DNA of 64,000 nucleotides from Tricholomella constricta (GCA_013368375.1 JAACJP010000045.1:124001-188000); one strand, 5' to 3'; positions 11,553-23,385 are shown, numbered from the stretch's first letter. Numbers and translations are program-made. The notes: generated by a model from the letters alone, not told the origin.

Positions 11553-12860
11553 ATGCATTCGTTATTTCCGCTGCTCTCTGTGGCCATGTTCGCCGTTGCA
11601 GTTGCTGGTCAGTCAGCACACAAATCGCTTTTTTTCCATTCTAACTATTTCCGTGTTGTCCTAGCCGGCAGCAACAGCACCACTAATGGACTCTCTGTCC
11701 TCGGAAGCGGATCCAATTCTCCTGATGATTCGTTCTACCTGGACGCTCCCTTCACTGACGAAGCGCACATCGCACGTACGCTGGCACTCATGGACCAAAA
11801 ACGCGGTGTCGTCGATGGCGCTCTCCCTGATCACCCTGTCGCGAACACGATGGTAACTGCCTTAGATGGCAAACTCAGCAATATTGTGATTGCGTCGACG
11901 CGCCGAAGCGCGTGGTCAAGGCGCGACCCACGCAGAGACAGGTCAACGCAACACAGGAGACATGTCGCCAAACATACTTCATCAGGGTATACGCAGGTAT
12001 TCGCCGGAACCGGGACAGGCCACAAGGACAGAGACGGCTCCATAGAGGGCACCGCTTATTTGACTTATTCTTTGGTCTCGAACTCGACCTACAATGTTGA
12101 CGCATGTCTGGCTTCCTGCGATCGTGTCGCCGGCTGCGGTCAGTCTCTTCCTCCCTCGCACATTTTTCCCTTAAAGCTCAAGCTGATGATCTTCTGCGGG
12201 GTAGTATTCGCTAATCTTTATTATGAATTCAATAATGACCTGCTCGACCATGTGTTCAACGAAAAGTCCAACCTTAAATGCGCGCTATATGCTGACATCC
12301 ATACTGCCGCCGAGAAAACCAACCGAGGAGGCCAGCAATCGATACCCCCACCCGCGGGACTGACCTACATCCAGCAAAGCAGCGGTTGGGCCGCAAAAAC
12401 TCTTGCTGACCCCAATGCGCCCGACGGTTACGAGCTTGTTTTCGGTCCCACCAATGGGGCAAACAATGCTCCTGGAGTAAGTTTAGTATCTGCTAGTCGC
12501 CGGCGAACAATGCTCATATCTATCGTTATCCCAGTACATGGGGTTCGCCTTCATCGACAAGTACGACGTGAACGCCTGTGCCGACTTGTGCAATAACCGT
12601 GATCCGGACCCCAAGGGTGGACACTGCCAGTACTTCAATATCTGGAGGGCTCTCGTCAACGGTGTGCCTACGACCTACACCTGCAGCATGGTATATATCG
12701 ATAATTCCCTCCCTGCAGGCCGACACTCGCTGAACTTACTTAAAAACCTTAGTATTACGTTCCTGCCGACTCTTCTACCGCTGTCAATTATGGGCAAGGC
12801 GATCTCAAAGTCACCTACTCCCGCGGCTACCGCAAGAAGGACTCGTGCAGCGGTTTCTAA
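11553..12860 (+). CDS. Secreted fruit-body-specific protein A-like
   Basis: Member of a basidiomycete secreted family commonly annotated as fruit-body-specific protein A. The ATG at 11553 opens a signal peptide (LLSVAMFAVAVA core). Introns are at 11608-11664 and 12139-12204, with two more near 12477-12533 and 12689-12751. The mature protein has two similar Cys-bearing modules: one with YNVDACLASCDRVAGC followed by NLYYEFN, and one with YDVNACADLCNNR followed by QYFNIWRA. Each precedes a Cys in the pattern expected of paired disulfides (SNLKCALYAD, YTCSMYYVP). The stop at 12858 follows KKDSCSGF. The molecular function of the family is unknown. Extracellular or wall location is inferred from the leader. 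An earlier TTG in frame was rejected as the start. Confidence 0.75.
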
Positions 12861-13573
12861 GCGCTCTACGTTCTGTGAGTGCGCTAGCTACTAGCACCTG
12901 TAGAGGACACCACGCCACATTGGGGCGCGGGCGCAGGTTTTTCATGCATTTATCTTTGCCCAATTCCTTCCACACAAGAAGATCAATCTATTATATCCAG
13001 ATTACTGCTCTAGGCGCCACACGGGCACTCCATTCTTTTTGCTATGATCTTCAAATATTCGTATGGACATTGGACTCTTGCAACACACGGACTTTGGGAT
13101 TTTTGGACAGTCCCTTCCTTACTACTACTCAGCCCCAGCAGGCCTTCCATTCGTTTGCATAGCCTCGAACGTTAAGTTATTTTCTTGCTCCCTGTTCCAG
13201 ACCTCTCGGCGGTCGAGATGGTTAACACCAGCAGCCACAAACTTGTCATCACTGCTTATTCACCTGGCGTACTGCGGTCTTACTCAGCATTTACTCAAAT
13301 GTCAGACAATTGCTCGTCATTTTCAAAAGAAGAAAAATTTGAATATAACGAATTGTCACATCGCTACCCACAAACGGCAATGGCATCAAAGGTCAACAAC
13401 GCTAGCGAGGGGCAAAGGCTTTGAATGTGCAAGCAATAAGCACGACACCAACACAGGAATGGACAGTGATATTAGATACAGGATAAACCTCGATCATGGT
13501 TATAGGCCCGAGGGCTGGAACACAATCCAAATAAATAAAGAGAGAGAAAAAGTCGCGTGCAGTCGAAAGGAGG
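12861..13573. other. Convergent 3' spacer
   Basis: Between the fruit-body protein gene (plus) and the DsbA-like gene (minus). Only AT-rich or short open frames are present, without homology that I recognise. It probably holds both 3' UTRs. Confidence 0.4.
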
Positions 13574-14579
13574 TCAAGCGCAGATATTCGTCTCCATGAC
13601 AGGGGCTGGGAAGGGGGAAGGTGCAGAGTAGACGCCCGAGGGCGAGATACCTGCTGCTGCTAGCTTCTTGAAAATCTGCGGAAGTAAAGCGAAGGTTATT
13701 AGAGCTGAACACTTAAAACCACAGGGTAACTCGGATGGGTCCTCAACATGGAACACTCACTTGTACAAATACATCGGACGACTGTCCGCCGCTGACTGCC
13801 CACCTCCCGTCAATGATGGTCATCGGAACACCAGTGATACCGATCGTCCGAGCTTTCTCGCACATCTGATTGACTTCCTTCTCCAATTCTTCTGATTCAA
13901 GAAATTTTATCGCCTTGTAGATCCAGAAGCTTCAGGACAAACAGAAGAATGGCGTAATTTTTGGACATGCGCACCTCATCTTTCGTCATCATGCCCGTGC
14001 ACTCTGCGATCTCGGCGAGGACATCGATGTCGGCGATATCCTTGCTTTCCTCCAGATTGGCTTTGAAGACGCCACACAGGATCGGCAGCTGCAGCTTCTG
14101 CCCACCAATCTTACCAGCCTTAAGCGCTAGGCGATGAGCGCGCGTCGACTGGCTCATGACGCCACGGAATGAACTGTATAGAATGTGTTCAGTTGAGACG
14201 TTGCTCCTCAGCCAATCAGGGTGCTCACATTGGAATTCCCTTTTCGTTCGCCCATTTGGAAATGGCGTTTTCAAAGGTCGTAAATTTGTCCTTGCCGATC
14301 CGTTTCTCGTAGAACGTCGATTTATCGACTTTGGTGGTGCCTTCTGGCAGGCAAGCGTCGCTGACCAGCCGAAAGGGCATGTGCTCGAGCTCGAATGATA
14401 ACGGTAGCTTGAGGGTGTCCTTGCAGTGAGAGATCGCTGTCAGCAGCTCATGCTGGCCGATACAGCAGTTTGGGCAGACCTGTAGGAAAAAGTTGTTGTG
14501 GTGAGTGCGAAGTTGTGCAATTCGAAGTAGGACGTACGAAGTCATTTACTATGGTCAATTTGACCACCCTGTTGGTCAT
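13574..14579 (-). CDS. DsbA-like thioredoxin-fold oxidoreductase (FrnE type)
   Basis: Thioredoxin-fold protein of the DSBA/2-hydroxychromene-2-carboxylate isomerase family (FrnE-like). The start at 14579 gives MTNRVVKLTIVNDF, and an intron separates this from VCPNCCIGQ, which carries the CPNC redox motif in the expected place after the first beta strand. The helical insert follows, then the C-terminal thioredoxin half with the cis-proline loop ITGVPMTIIDGRWAVSGGQS. A final small exon ends in MKETNICA-like sequence (VMETNICA). At least four introns are needed. It probably acts in the cytosol as a disulfide oxidoreductase or glutathione-linked isomerase. Length (about 240 residues) suits the family. 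Confidence 0.8.
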
Positions 14580-16324
14580 AATAGAGTACTATTCTCCAGA
14601 CGCTGGAGCTTAGTAGTTGATACCGTGGGGCTTTTGGACAGCGAGGAAAAGATAGGGAGACTAAGGCAGTGATAGGGATATAAGATAGAGGGAAGCAGGG
14701 TCACTTGGAAGGCTTGGTGGACGGGGGGAGAGAGATAATCATAGAAACGGAGGCTGACTGAGCTTACTGTAGCCGCATTGGCTCGGAGCTCCTTTCAATG
14801 CACTTGGTCAGTAATTCAGACGTGTGACAAACGTCACATTATCCTCTTCCCGATCCCCGCTCCGGCCGGCCCTGTCCCCTCCCGACTCTCGATAAACTAC
14901 ATAGTCATCACCCACTACTATCTTCACTCGCCTCCACCACAAACCCGCAAGCCTCAGCCTCACAAATCCTACATTTGTTTATTTTCTTATCAGGAATGAC
15001 AGCGTTTGACGCGTGAGTATCGGTCATCATTTTCCATTTCATCAACCTTCCTTACATGCTTGTTCACATGGATTTGGGAAAAAAAAGTCTCCTTTCGCTT
15101 CATGCAGTGTGTATCATAGACGCATGTCGAAGACGAATTCAAAATCTCATAAGCTGTCATGATCATACCCTCGGAGATCTGTGGGTTGCCGAGACCGCTA
15201 CTCAGTGTTTGTGCCCTTGAAATGAGATCATGGAGGCAGCACATATCAGAGCCGGGGTTTCGCCAGCACACGGACACGAGATTGATGCACGAACGCAACG
15301 TAAGCTCACCTGATTAAGATGGCTATCTTTGGTTCGTTGCATGACCGAGCATAAAGGCTGACCTCGTGCGACGGGCGCCTCAGTAGGCAGAATCTGTTCA
15401 ATCAAGTGATCTTGCAAAGTTGAAGCAGGCTTTTAGTAAAACGAATCAATGAGTAAAATGAGCGAGTGGACTAGCTTACACATTCCAGGTTGCTTGTCCT
15501 TCAGCGGCTCGTGTATCATACGGCATGGCGGCCTGGGCGAATCCAGAACGCAAGTGATGCAAGCAGGATTCGTATCTGTTGCTGTAAGCCTTATGTATAG
15601 ATAATAAGCCCCAGTTTGTAGTACCAAAGGAGGTGAACAGTCAGGTGGTCTGGACCCTGCCACGGCTACTTGGAATGGCTTATTGCTTCAACTCGAGCAA
15701 TGATAGAACCCTGGCGTCTAGAAAGGCTAAAACGAGCATCAATCTCCGTAGGATTTGTACGGTGTTGCAAGAACACAACCCATATTCTTGTGTTTATCAA
15801 TCGGAAGTTTCCTATATGCAGAACACCTGGGCCAATGGACCAGACAAGCACCATTTAGATGAGAGAATGCTTGCCGCACGCTGCCCTCACGTTCAACACG
15901 AGAGCACGAGCGCCGGTTAATAAGATGAGTTTGACTATGCCCTCCTGCAAGGGTCAGAACGTGTGACCGAAATGAGTTCGCTGACAGAGAACGTCAGGCG
16001 CGATGATTCAGCATTTGAATAATCGCCGTCGTATTGGTGTGTTGTCGAGTTACCGTCAAGATGTCCCACGATATTTGACGAGACATAGGATGGATCGCAT
16101 CGGGGATGGTCTAAGCAGCAATTCGGGTCGTTTCCCCATATATGAACAAATGCATTTTCTAGGATCATGGACGATATAGGTTGCGTGGAGTGGTGACGAG
16201 TAGTGGGGGTATACGGTAGAGTACTGCTTGGGTGATGAAGGAGCAGGGAACAGAAGTGCGACTAGTCGGCTAGCAGGTGGACCGGAGAGGGCGATCATTA
16301 TTACCCGAGGGGTGATAGCGATAT
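14580..16324. other. 1.7-kb spacer with a doubtful minus-strand coding trace
   Basis: No gene can be modelled with confidence. On the minus strand, between about 15660 and 14990, short frames (for example around PACITCVLDSPRPPC and GLGNPQISEGMIMTAYEIL) look mildly coding and lie near plausible splice signals, but their phases do not join cleanly. They may be a decayed or lineage-specific gene. The region 15700-16320 shows nothing supported. Confidence 0.3.
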
Positions 16325-17758
16325 TTAATAGTGCCAGACGTCATCTGGGTCTTCGTAACCCAGATCAGCAGGCCACGGTGCCAAGTAATCAGAATTTTCA
16401 ACGGGCAGCAGCTCGCGCAGAAACTCGAGGAAATCCTTGACCCTCAGAACGCTCCGACTCCGCCTGTCCAAATGCACACTGCTGAGAGGTGTAGTACTAC
16501 TCGCGCGCCCGAGCACCAAATTGCAAAACGGGGCGACGTCGGCGGGTGGCAGCTGTTTCAGGGAGATCGATTTGAGTTGTGGCCAGACGCCTTCAGGGCC
16601 TGCCTGCAACATGGTATAAATCCCCGGGGTTGACTCGTCAATGCAAAGGGTGGAGACACATGGAAAGGCCCTGAAGATGTTCCAAAGTTCGCTGTCAGAG
16701 AAGATACACGAACTGAGTGTGAGGCAGTGTAATGATGGGATGACGGCCGAGTCGAACGTGTCGACGCCATCCAAAGACAGCGATTCGAGACTAGGAAGTG
16801 CGAGCAAAGCTAGCAAGCGATGGCACGGAGTGGAATTTCCACGAATGCGAAGGGACCGTAATGTGGGCATGGCAATGGGTTCGCAAGCATCGAGGGGGTT
16901 TCGAGGTAAGTGGATGCTTAATCCAGTCAATGACAGATTGACCAGACACGGTAACGCCTTGAGCATTTCGCGGAATTGAGCGAGGGCCATCAAGTTCCTG
17001 GGCCACGCATCCACGTGCAACGTCTGGACAGTATTGAATGGTGGAACGAGGTTCCCCACGACCTTCCCCGCGACGCGTACGAACCTTAGCAACGGAGAAC
17101 CTTGGGTAAGGATGGGAGGGCACGTCTCAGGATACTCTGTCCTTGGTGAGTCCGCGTCATCTTCGGGATTCCCTATTCGCAACGACAAGTGGATGAGGGA
17201 GGGGGCTGCAACGGAACATAACGGCGCGTATATGTCGTCGGCGGAACCACGTGTGATGGAGATGGAGATGCGATGCCACCGACTGGCATGAGGCGTAAGA
17301 TAGTAGAGGAGCTCCGGAATGTTGTTAGGTACCGTGATGTGGAGAGAGATGTCGAGGAGGCATTGGGCCGACCGCGTCAAATGAGCCGTCAATTGATGCA
17401 AGGCGCGTGCCCTCGTCCTATGTCCGATATCGAGGTTAATGGCGTTCCAAAGTAACGGAGTGCTGAGGACGACCCTTCGCCAATGGCTTGATACATGAGA
17501 CGCTGCTACCTCGAACGGCTTGCCTAGGAGCCGCGGGCTCGTCACCACCCGAGTTCCATAACAGAGCTGGAAGATATCCGCCAGGAGTTCGTCCGGAAGC
17601 TTGGACACGGGTGCTGCCATGTTCACGAGCTTTGAATGCTTCGCCTGCGCGTTCAGAAGTTCCTGCTCGACCTGCCGAACCTCATGGAGAAGTTTGGCCT
17701 TCTTGTTTTCTAGAAATTCGATGTGCTTGGTGGTTTCCTCGAGAGCGCATTTTGACAT
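16325..17758 (-). CDS. F-box protein with leucine-rich C-terminal region
   Basis: Single-exon protein of 477 residues. Residues about 1-45 form a charged coiled coil (KKAKLLHEVRQVEQELLNAQ). The F-box follows at about 50-95, with VSKLPDELLADIFQLCYG and the conserved W of SSHWRRVVLSTPLLW. The rest is a solenoid of leucine-rich segments (LPCLVNLSLTGLSI, LPSLESLSLDGVD, LHCLTLSSCIF). This is the standard layout of the large F-box families of Agaricomycetes, which recruit substrates to SCF ubiquitin ligases. The substrate is unknown. The reading frame is intact and intronless, suggesting a possible retro- or expansion copy. Confidence 0.85.
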   Translation of the reverse strand: MSKCALEETTKHIEFLENKKAKLLHEVRQVEQELLNAQAKHSKLVNMAAPVSKLPDELLADIFQLCYGTRVVTSPRLLGKPFEVAASHVSSHWRRVVLSTPLLWNAINLDIGHRTRARALHQLTAHLTRSAQCLLDISLHITVPNNIPELLYYLTPHASRWHRISISITRGSADDIYAPLCSVAAPSLIHLSLRIGNPEDDADSPRTEYPETCPPILTQGSPLLRFVRVAGKVVGNLVPPFNTVQTLHVDAWPRNLMALAQFREMLKALPCLVNLSLTGLSIHLPRNPLDACEPIAMPTLRSLRIRGNSTPCHRLLALLALPSLESLSLDGVDTFDSAVIPSLHCLTLSSCIFSDSELWNIFRAFPCVSTLCIDESTPGIYTMLQAGPEGVWPQLKSISLKQLPPADVAPFCNLVLGRASSTTPLSSVHLDRRSRSVLRVKDFLEFLRELLPVENSDYLAPWPADLGYEDPDDVWHY

Positions 17759-18532
17759 GGAGCAGAACCTAAGGCCTAATGATTTGTGGTGTAAAAAGGC
17801 AGTGATATCACGGTATTGGGGCCATCCTTACTAGCCTGATCCCAAATAAAGAGAGGTGGTTCAAAAAGCGGACAATGAACGTCGTTGGAATTCAAGGCGG
17901 GATGACTGTGACAAGCGTCACCAAAGTCAAATCTCGTCTTCTCAGTTACTCACCAGGTACTTGTGAATTTGAAGGCTACTCCTTTGACTACATACGTATG
18001 TAAATGTACGCGCAGGTTTTTAGAGATAGTGACCATGTATATCAATACATTTCCGTACTTGTAAGGGGACAGTAACGACTTGGTGTTCGACGCGTGCTCA
18101 TGCGGTCGTTACCAATAATGTGCACGCCCTACCCGAGGACGAAAGTGAAGTGACCCATGGAGATGGCGAAGAAGGTATATGTAGTGAGAATTTAATCGCA
18201 CGTAAACGAGCGGCCAAGACGTAGATACACGTACGAAGAATGAGAGTTTGCACAGGAAAACAATATGGACTGCGGGGGTATAGTGTCGATGATGATGTGT
18301 AATGAATCCAGTAGAGGGAAAAAGCTTCAAGCTCCAGTAATCCTGACGCGGTCTAGCGTAGGTAAATTGTATAGATTGCGTGAGTCGCCCAGGCGAAGTG
18401 AGGTATATTGAAGACAACTTTGGACGGTGATTTTACATGCCAGTGTCGTTGAAGAACATATTTGCATCGAATGGGTTGGCATCGTTTCAACTGCAGGTCT
18501 GGTATTGACGTGATTGCAGTAGGATGGGAGAT
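17759..18532. other. Spacer without a supported gene
   Basis: Lies upstream of the F-box gene and downstream of the TM-SH3 gene, both on the minus strand. It contains only short frames without recognisable domains. Confidence 0.4.
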
Positions 18533-19458
18533 CTAGAAATTAGACCATGAGATAACATTATCTCGCGAGGAGAACCCAGGCGCGTTCAGCTGGACCGTGA
18601 TTCCGAGGCTCGTGCTTCTGATAGGTCTTTCAGCACGGAGGCCGGGGGCTGATCTAATGAAGCACCAAGCTGGCACGACTCCTAGCTCTACATCGTTCTC
18701 TGGAGCCACATTTGGCTTGAACAAGGACTTTGCGCTCGCTACGAGAGTGCTGCTTTCCCGGCCGACGAGACACCACCCGTCGTCGAACGATTGGACGAGC
18801 GTGAGCTGCTCTCCGAGGTGCATGAGGAGGAGTTCATCGGGGAGTACTGGGTCGAAGAGCTGGCGCACTTTCCGTGCAGTTCCGGAGGTGGGATTAGAGT
18901 CGACGGAAGAGCTCGTAGACACGACTGAGAAGCGGCTCTGATGGGTCATGAACGACTGGCGGTTACCAGTAGGGGCTCCAACAGAGAGTGCGAAGGAGAA
19001 TGGTTTAGGGAAGGTGCCTGATTGGCGGTGATAGTTCATGACATCGCTGCTTGTGTGGAGCTTTGGGGGGCTTTGAAGGACCTTATCAGGCAAAACAACA
19101 GAGGAGTCTATCCGTTCGCGAGAGAAACCGAAACTTTGAGGTTGAAGACCATAGCTGAATTCGTTCAATGAAAAATAAATCAATGTACTTGGCAGATTTG
19201 ACTGACGATCACTCACTTGACTCCGCCTTTTTCTGACTCCGTCTGAGCGCCCTCCTTGACAAGGCCTCGAACGGACAGGAATGCTGCGCCACGAATTTCC
19301 TCTCGCTTCGCGGCGGCACGCTTACGTTGGACTCTGATGAGGAGCCAGATTACTAGCCCGACGGCTATGGCTCCGACAACACAGAATCCCCCGATATAAA
19401 TCGGGTTGAAAGGTTCGGAAGGCTCAGAACGACGTGTGAGTGGATGCAAGATAGGCAT
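18533..19458 (-). CDS. Single-pass membrane protein with C-terminal SH3 domain
   Basis: Two exons joined by an intron at about 19161-19213 (GTCAA|GTGAGT ... TTCAG|CTATGG). Exon 1 starts MPILHPLTRRS and carries one membrane segment, IYIGGFCVVGAIAVGLVIWL, followed by a basic stretch QRKRAAAKREE, which suggests N-out and C-in orientation. Exon 2 encodes a Ser/Pro-rich linker and an SH3 domain near the C-terminus, seen in VRQLFDPVLPDELLL, GEQLTLVQSFDDGWCLV and the closing VVPAWCFI. Membrane-anchored SH3 proteins of this kind are common in basidiomycetes and resemble Sho1-like or cell-polarity adaptors, but I cannot assign a partner. The reading frame is also open upstream of the ATG used, so the start could be further 5'. 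Confidence 0.7.
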
Positions 19459-19890
19459 GTTGGGAGTGGAAAGGAATCGTATGTATTTCTTTCTTCGTGA
19501 AATCTTGAGAGGCAAAAGAGTGTCTGGTAAAAGAGTGGAAGGGTATATCACAGAGGAATTGCAAAGGAACCCGACAACACTCCGTTTTTGGTGTGGAGTT
19601 CGCTCTGCGCGAGGCAAGAACGCGACGGACGTTGGAGGCGGAGAGGTCGGGGAGGGAGATACAAATTAGACCGTGGTTCAAAAAGTTCAATCTCTCGATG
19701 GAAAAGACCTTGGCAACGATCGGTCGCCACAGGTACCAGGCACTTTAATTTATGATCGGTGGCGGAACAACTTCCTTGTACTTACTTAGCAGCTCTCGCT
19801 CATGCAAGTAACAAAACTATGCTTCCAAGGACGATTGTCAGGACAAGATAATGGCCTAGAAAAATACTCTCCTCCAGATTCCAATGACTC
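19459..19890. other. Spacer upstream of the TM-SH3 gene
   Basis: Promoter of the TM-SH3 gene on the minus strand and 3' end of the SDR gene. No independent gene is seen. Confidence 0.4.
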
Positions 19891-21240
19891 CTAGGTTTTT
19901 ATTATCTCTCCCTTTATGCTCGCGAGCAGATCCTGATAGCCTTTCCGTGGACACCAGCCTAGAGCCCTGGACCTTTCTGCCTTGCATCGTGAGTTGGTAC
20001 CGAACATTGTACCATTGGGAAAGTATTTCGTCATCTCTCCATCAGTGAAACTCGACGGCACAGAGCTTTCCAACTTCCGTGCAACGTGAAGTACTTGCGC
20101 AACAGCCTTGGCGATGTCCCACATCACATAATCCCCATTTTCAGCGAAATAAAACCCATTGCGACCGTGTGCTAGGTCTTTGTGGGACAAGACTTGGTCG
20201 AAGATTAAGATGAACAGATCGGTCACTTTGCAATGCGTGCAATTCATCAGAGTTCAGTATGGAGATGAAATTTTGGTGGCTTGCCTTCCTTTATATGGAC
20301 GTGTGGCCAGATATTCTTCCCAAGCCCGACGTAGCCCACTTCCCCTCGTTGCAGACCAATTTTCACCAATGCAGGAATTTGCTGTGAGTGGGAATTTTGC
20401 AAGCCAAGATCTACCAGTGGTCCAGTTGCTAAGCCGTAGATAGTGCCAGGTAGGACGACGTATGTTTTGACGTATCCTGTCATTGTCGGACGTAAGTTAT
20501 TGACAGGAAATTGAAGTACAAGGAAAAAACACCTTGATTATCGGCCTCGACCAGCGTCAAATCTACGTTGCGATGGGGTTGGGTCGGAGGAAGGGATTCC
20601 AGCTTCTCTATATCGAGATCGGAGTAGATATTGGGGGTGGAGTGCATTCCACCCGCGTCATCGACAAGAACGCCTTGGATCGGGCTTATAAGAGCCGAAC
20701 GGCAGATATGGCAGTGAAACTTACCAGTTCCCGACTAGAGGCACAAAACGGAGCACAATCAGACCACGATGAGACCTGACAAGGAGGGCTGACTGTGTGG
20801 ATCAAGGACGGCGGTGTCCCTGTTTTATCAAACCGATCCTTCAGCCCCGCCAGAATTGCTTTTGCAGCATCAAGGTCGTCCGCATCAGCCTATGCCGTAC
20901 GCAGTCAATCAGGATTCGATAGACAGTCTGATATCACAACAGAGCACTCACGCAGGCAAACACGATCTCAGCATCAGCTGCCAGCTGCTGTAACAGGGCT
21001 GTATCTGAATTTGATCCTACGACGGCCTTGACGCCTAGTGTCCGATATACTTTCGCCTTGTTGGGGTCACGCACGAGGATAGTGATTCCAAATGTGTCTG
21101 ATAATGAATGGGACAGCAGATGGGTCAGCACACTGCCACCGATGTAACCTACGAGGAACATAAGCATCGGACATCGTACAACGAGAAGGGTGCGCGCCAG
21201 TAGGTCCTGTAAGGAAAATATGTGTCGTATGTACACGCAT
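19891..21240 (-). CDS. Atypical short-chain dehydrogenase (NAD(P)-binding, NmrA/epimerase-like)
   Basis: Rossmann-fold protein of the extended/atypical SDR group, annotated in relatives as NAD(P)-binding protein or nucleoside-sugar epimerase-like. Exons read in order give MRVHTTHIFLTGPTG, then YIGGSVLTHLLSH, so that TGPTGYIGGSV forms the TGxxGxxG dinucleotide motif across the first intron. Then follow ITILVRDPNKAKV, a strand-turn IVFACADADD, DDAGGMHSTPNIYSD, the segment VKTYVVLPGTIYG (typical of the NmrA and epimerase fold) and a C-terminal helical part ending in KGEIIKT. At least five introns are present. No catalytic YxxxK was placed with confidence, so activity is open. The first intron has a GC donor, described separately. 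Confidence 0.72.
21149..21197 (-). other. Probable GC-AG intron (49 nt) inside the SDR Rossmann motif
   Basis: To restore the TGxxGxxG motif, the codon ACT must be followed by GGT TAC, which requires removal of 21149-21197. Read on the minus strand this begins GCGCGC and ends CTCGTAG. A GT donor in the interval would leave only a 34-nt intron and would insert six extra residues into the glycine loop. The donor is far from the usual GCAAGT of GC-AG introns. Confidence 0.55.
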
Positions 21241-21993
21241 TGGAAGGGGGAGAGCTGGAAAAGATGTTTCGGCGGGTGCACAGATCAATACAATTTTGGC
21301 ACCGATCAGAAAATTGCTCCCGCGTTGTGCAACTGTACTTCAACCTTGGGCGAGATATTCAACGTTGTCAAGTCAAACTACTACGACGTATCTCTCATGC
21401 AATATACATATAGCCTTTGAGATATCGATTATATAATGGAGCCACCTGAACAACTGACAGCGACGTGCACGATGAGCAAGCTGGATGAGCATTGAGTCCC
21501 ATGGTAGAAAAACTTACTGACCTGCGCATATAACATCGATCTGCAGGGATTTCCGTATCTTCTCTATTCCAATGGCCTTTGCGCCCGCCAGAGTCCAGTC
21601 TGGAACGGTTTTACCGTTTGAAGGAGGTCGGGGAAACCGTCAAATCTGTTGCGAGTTGATGGAACGTGATCTGACGGTTACGGATCCATTTGATCAGTCA
21701 CACGTTGTGTCGCACCCAACTCCACCAACGACCGACTCGACGGCGGCCATCGCTCGCCAGCACTTTCCTCCTCTCCCCCACAGTTTTCGTCTGTCTTTTC
21801 TGAATGCTGGAGTGAGGCTCGTACTCTACATTGTCCGTGGGTATCCGAATTTTGTTGTTCTCCGGAGCCCTGAAAGCTCATCATTCCTGTCCTTAGAATT
21901 GATCCTCCGCTTTCGCCCCTCAGCCTGAGGCAGTACACTCTTTAATCCACCACCACTCTTTCAGCTCACAACCCTTGTTTTCCCTCCTACCCA
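21241..21993. other. Divergent promoter region
   Basis: Between the SDR gene (minus) and the membrane-protein gene (plus). A pyrimidine-rich stretch at about 21925-21990 just before the plus-strand ATG is typical of basidiomycete core promoters. No further gene is supported. Confidence 0.4.
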
Positions 21994-23385
21994 ATGGTAG
22001 CCCATGTTGCTCCCCGTCATCTTCATAAGCGACAGGTCGTTGATCCTCTTGCCCCACCAACGGGTGTCGCAGGCATCGAAAATACGGCGACCACAGTCGA
22101 CGCTACTGCTACTGCGACCAACCTAGTTTTCGACACTGCCGCGCCCTCGGTAACTTTGTCTGCTCCCAATCTAGGGATCACAACTACGCCAGTCACCACG
22201 GTGAAAGCAACACCAACAGCTACACCTGAATCTTCTACTCCCACCCCTTCGGTAGCTTCTGCCGCCAGCAGCCCCATTCCCATGAGCACAGTCGTCGGTG
22301 CCTGTGTCGGTGCGCTTATTGGGGCTGTTGCATTGATCCTTCTCGGCCTGTGGTTTTACAGGCGGTATTCGCGGTCCCTTAAACAGCATGCTCGTTCGCG
22401 GAGAGCGCTCGGGACAGCTCGCAATATCGGCGGAGACCAGAGCCGCCGTCGCTCTCATCTCGAACCATGGAATAAGCTCGAGGACGGTGACGACAAATGG
22501 GAAGGAATGTACCAAGCAAAAGAGGTCGACAACGTGGCGCCCATGGAGAAGCTCACCATGTTCAAAAAGACTCCCAGTGTTCGGACAGCGTATACTCACA
22601 GATCGGACGAGCCAGTCACATTTGATTCTCATCCATTCGCACAGTATCACCCTAACCTTGCCCAGGAACTTGCTTCCAATGACAAGGCTCCCGAGCTCCC
22701 CATTGCACGACAGTTCCTTGGTCGTGTAGACACCGGTCCTGCCATTTCTTGGGATGGCGAAACTGTCGGTGACAGTTCATACCTCAGTATTCGATCAAAC
22801 CGTCTCACGAGTGGAGCCATGTCTCCCACCTTGAACATGGCCATCCCGACACCTCCTGCGACGTCATCGCCACTCCATCGCTGGGAGTCAGCTGAGGTCC
22901 TCGAATATGAAGATCCCGATTTCAATAACCCGTTCGGAGCAGGCAGCGAACGAAGAAAAAGCTCCCACAATCCTTTCTTCAACGCACATTCCATATCTCC
23001 ATCGAAATCCGGCACCCGCTCACGTTCCAACTCGACAAGGAAGGCGGATGCGCAGCTCTCCAAGGTGGATAAAGGCAAAGGACGTGCCGCAGACGATGAC
23101 CCTTTTAGCGACAATTTCTCCTCGATTCCTCGTCCTTTCGTAACAAGTCATACGGCTTCGGGCTCTCTATCCTCGGTGTCAAGTAATGATCGTGCTCTGC
23201 AGTCGCTGATTGCGGCGTTGGATGTGTCGGAAGAAGAGGTCCAGGAACGCCTTAGGGTTGCATCCATGCAGCCGTCATTCATATCCGCCACATCTGTCTA
23301 CACAAGCGGTGGTGAGGAGGAAGATGTTACAGGATCCTTCCCTCTACCCCCTTCGACAGACGGAGGTCATCGTGAGCTCCATTAA
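21994..23385 (+). CDS. Single-pass membrane protein with Ser/Thr-rich ectodomain
   Basis: Intronless gene of 463 residues. The first 95 residues or so are very rich in T, A, P and S (likely O-glycosylated), starting MVAHVAPRHLHKRQ with a possible KR (Kex2-type) site but no hydrophobic leader. One membrane helix lies at about 98-125 (STVVGACVGALIGAVALILL) and is followed by basic residues (YRRYSRSLK), so the long tail is cytosolic. The tail is Ser-rich with acidic and basic patches and a late coiled segment (DVSEEEVQERLRVASM). This architecture resembles Mid2/Wsc-type wall sensors and related fungal single-pass proteins, but no defined domain is recognised, so the role as a sensor is only a guess. 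Confidence 0.7.
   Translation: MVAHVAPRHLHKRQVVDPLAPPTGVAGIENTATTVDATATATNLVFDTAAPSVTLSAPNLGITTTPVTTVKATPTATPESSTPTPSVASAASSPIPMSTVVGACVGALIGAVALILLGLWFYRRYSRSLKQHARSRRALGTARNIGGDQSRRRSHLEPWNKLEDGDDKWEGMYQAKEVDNVAPMEKLTMFKKTPSVRTAYTHRSDEPVTFDSHPFAQYHPNLAQELASNDKAPELPIARQFLGRVDTGPAISWDGETVGDSSYLSIRSNRLTSGAMSPTLNMAIPTPPATSSPLHRWESAEVLEYEDPDFNNPFGAGSERRKSSHNPFFNAHSISPSKSGTRSRSNSTRKADAQLSKVDKGKGRAADDDPFSDNFSSIPRPFVTSHTASGSLSSVSSNDRALQSLIAALDVSEEEVQERLRVASMQPSFISATSVYTSGGEEEDVTGSFPLPPSTDGGHRELH

Noticed and set aside
11104..11664. Open frame overlapping the start of the fruit-body protein gene
   Set aside because: It runs into the signal-peptide exon in another frame and has no recognisable content.
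20534..20779. Plus-strand frame within the SDR region
   Set aside because: It is antisense to well-supported SDR exons on the minus strand.
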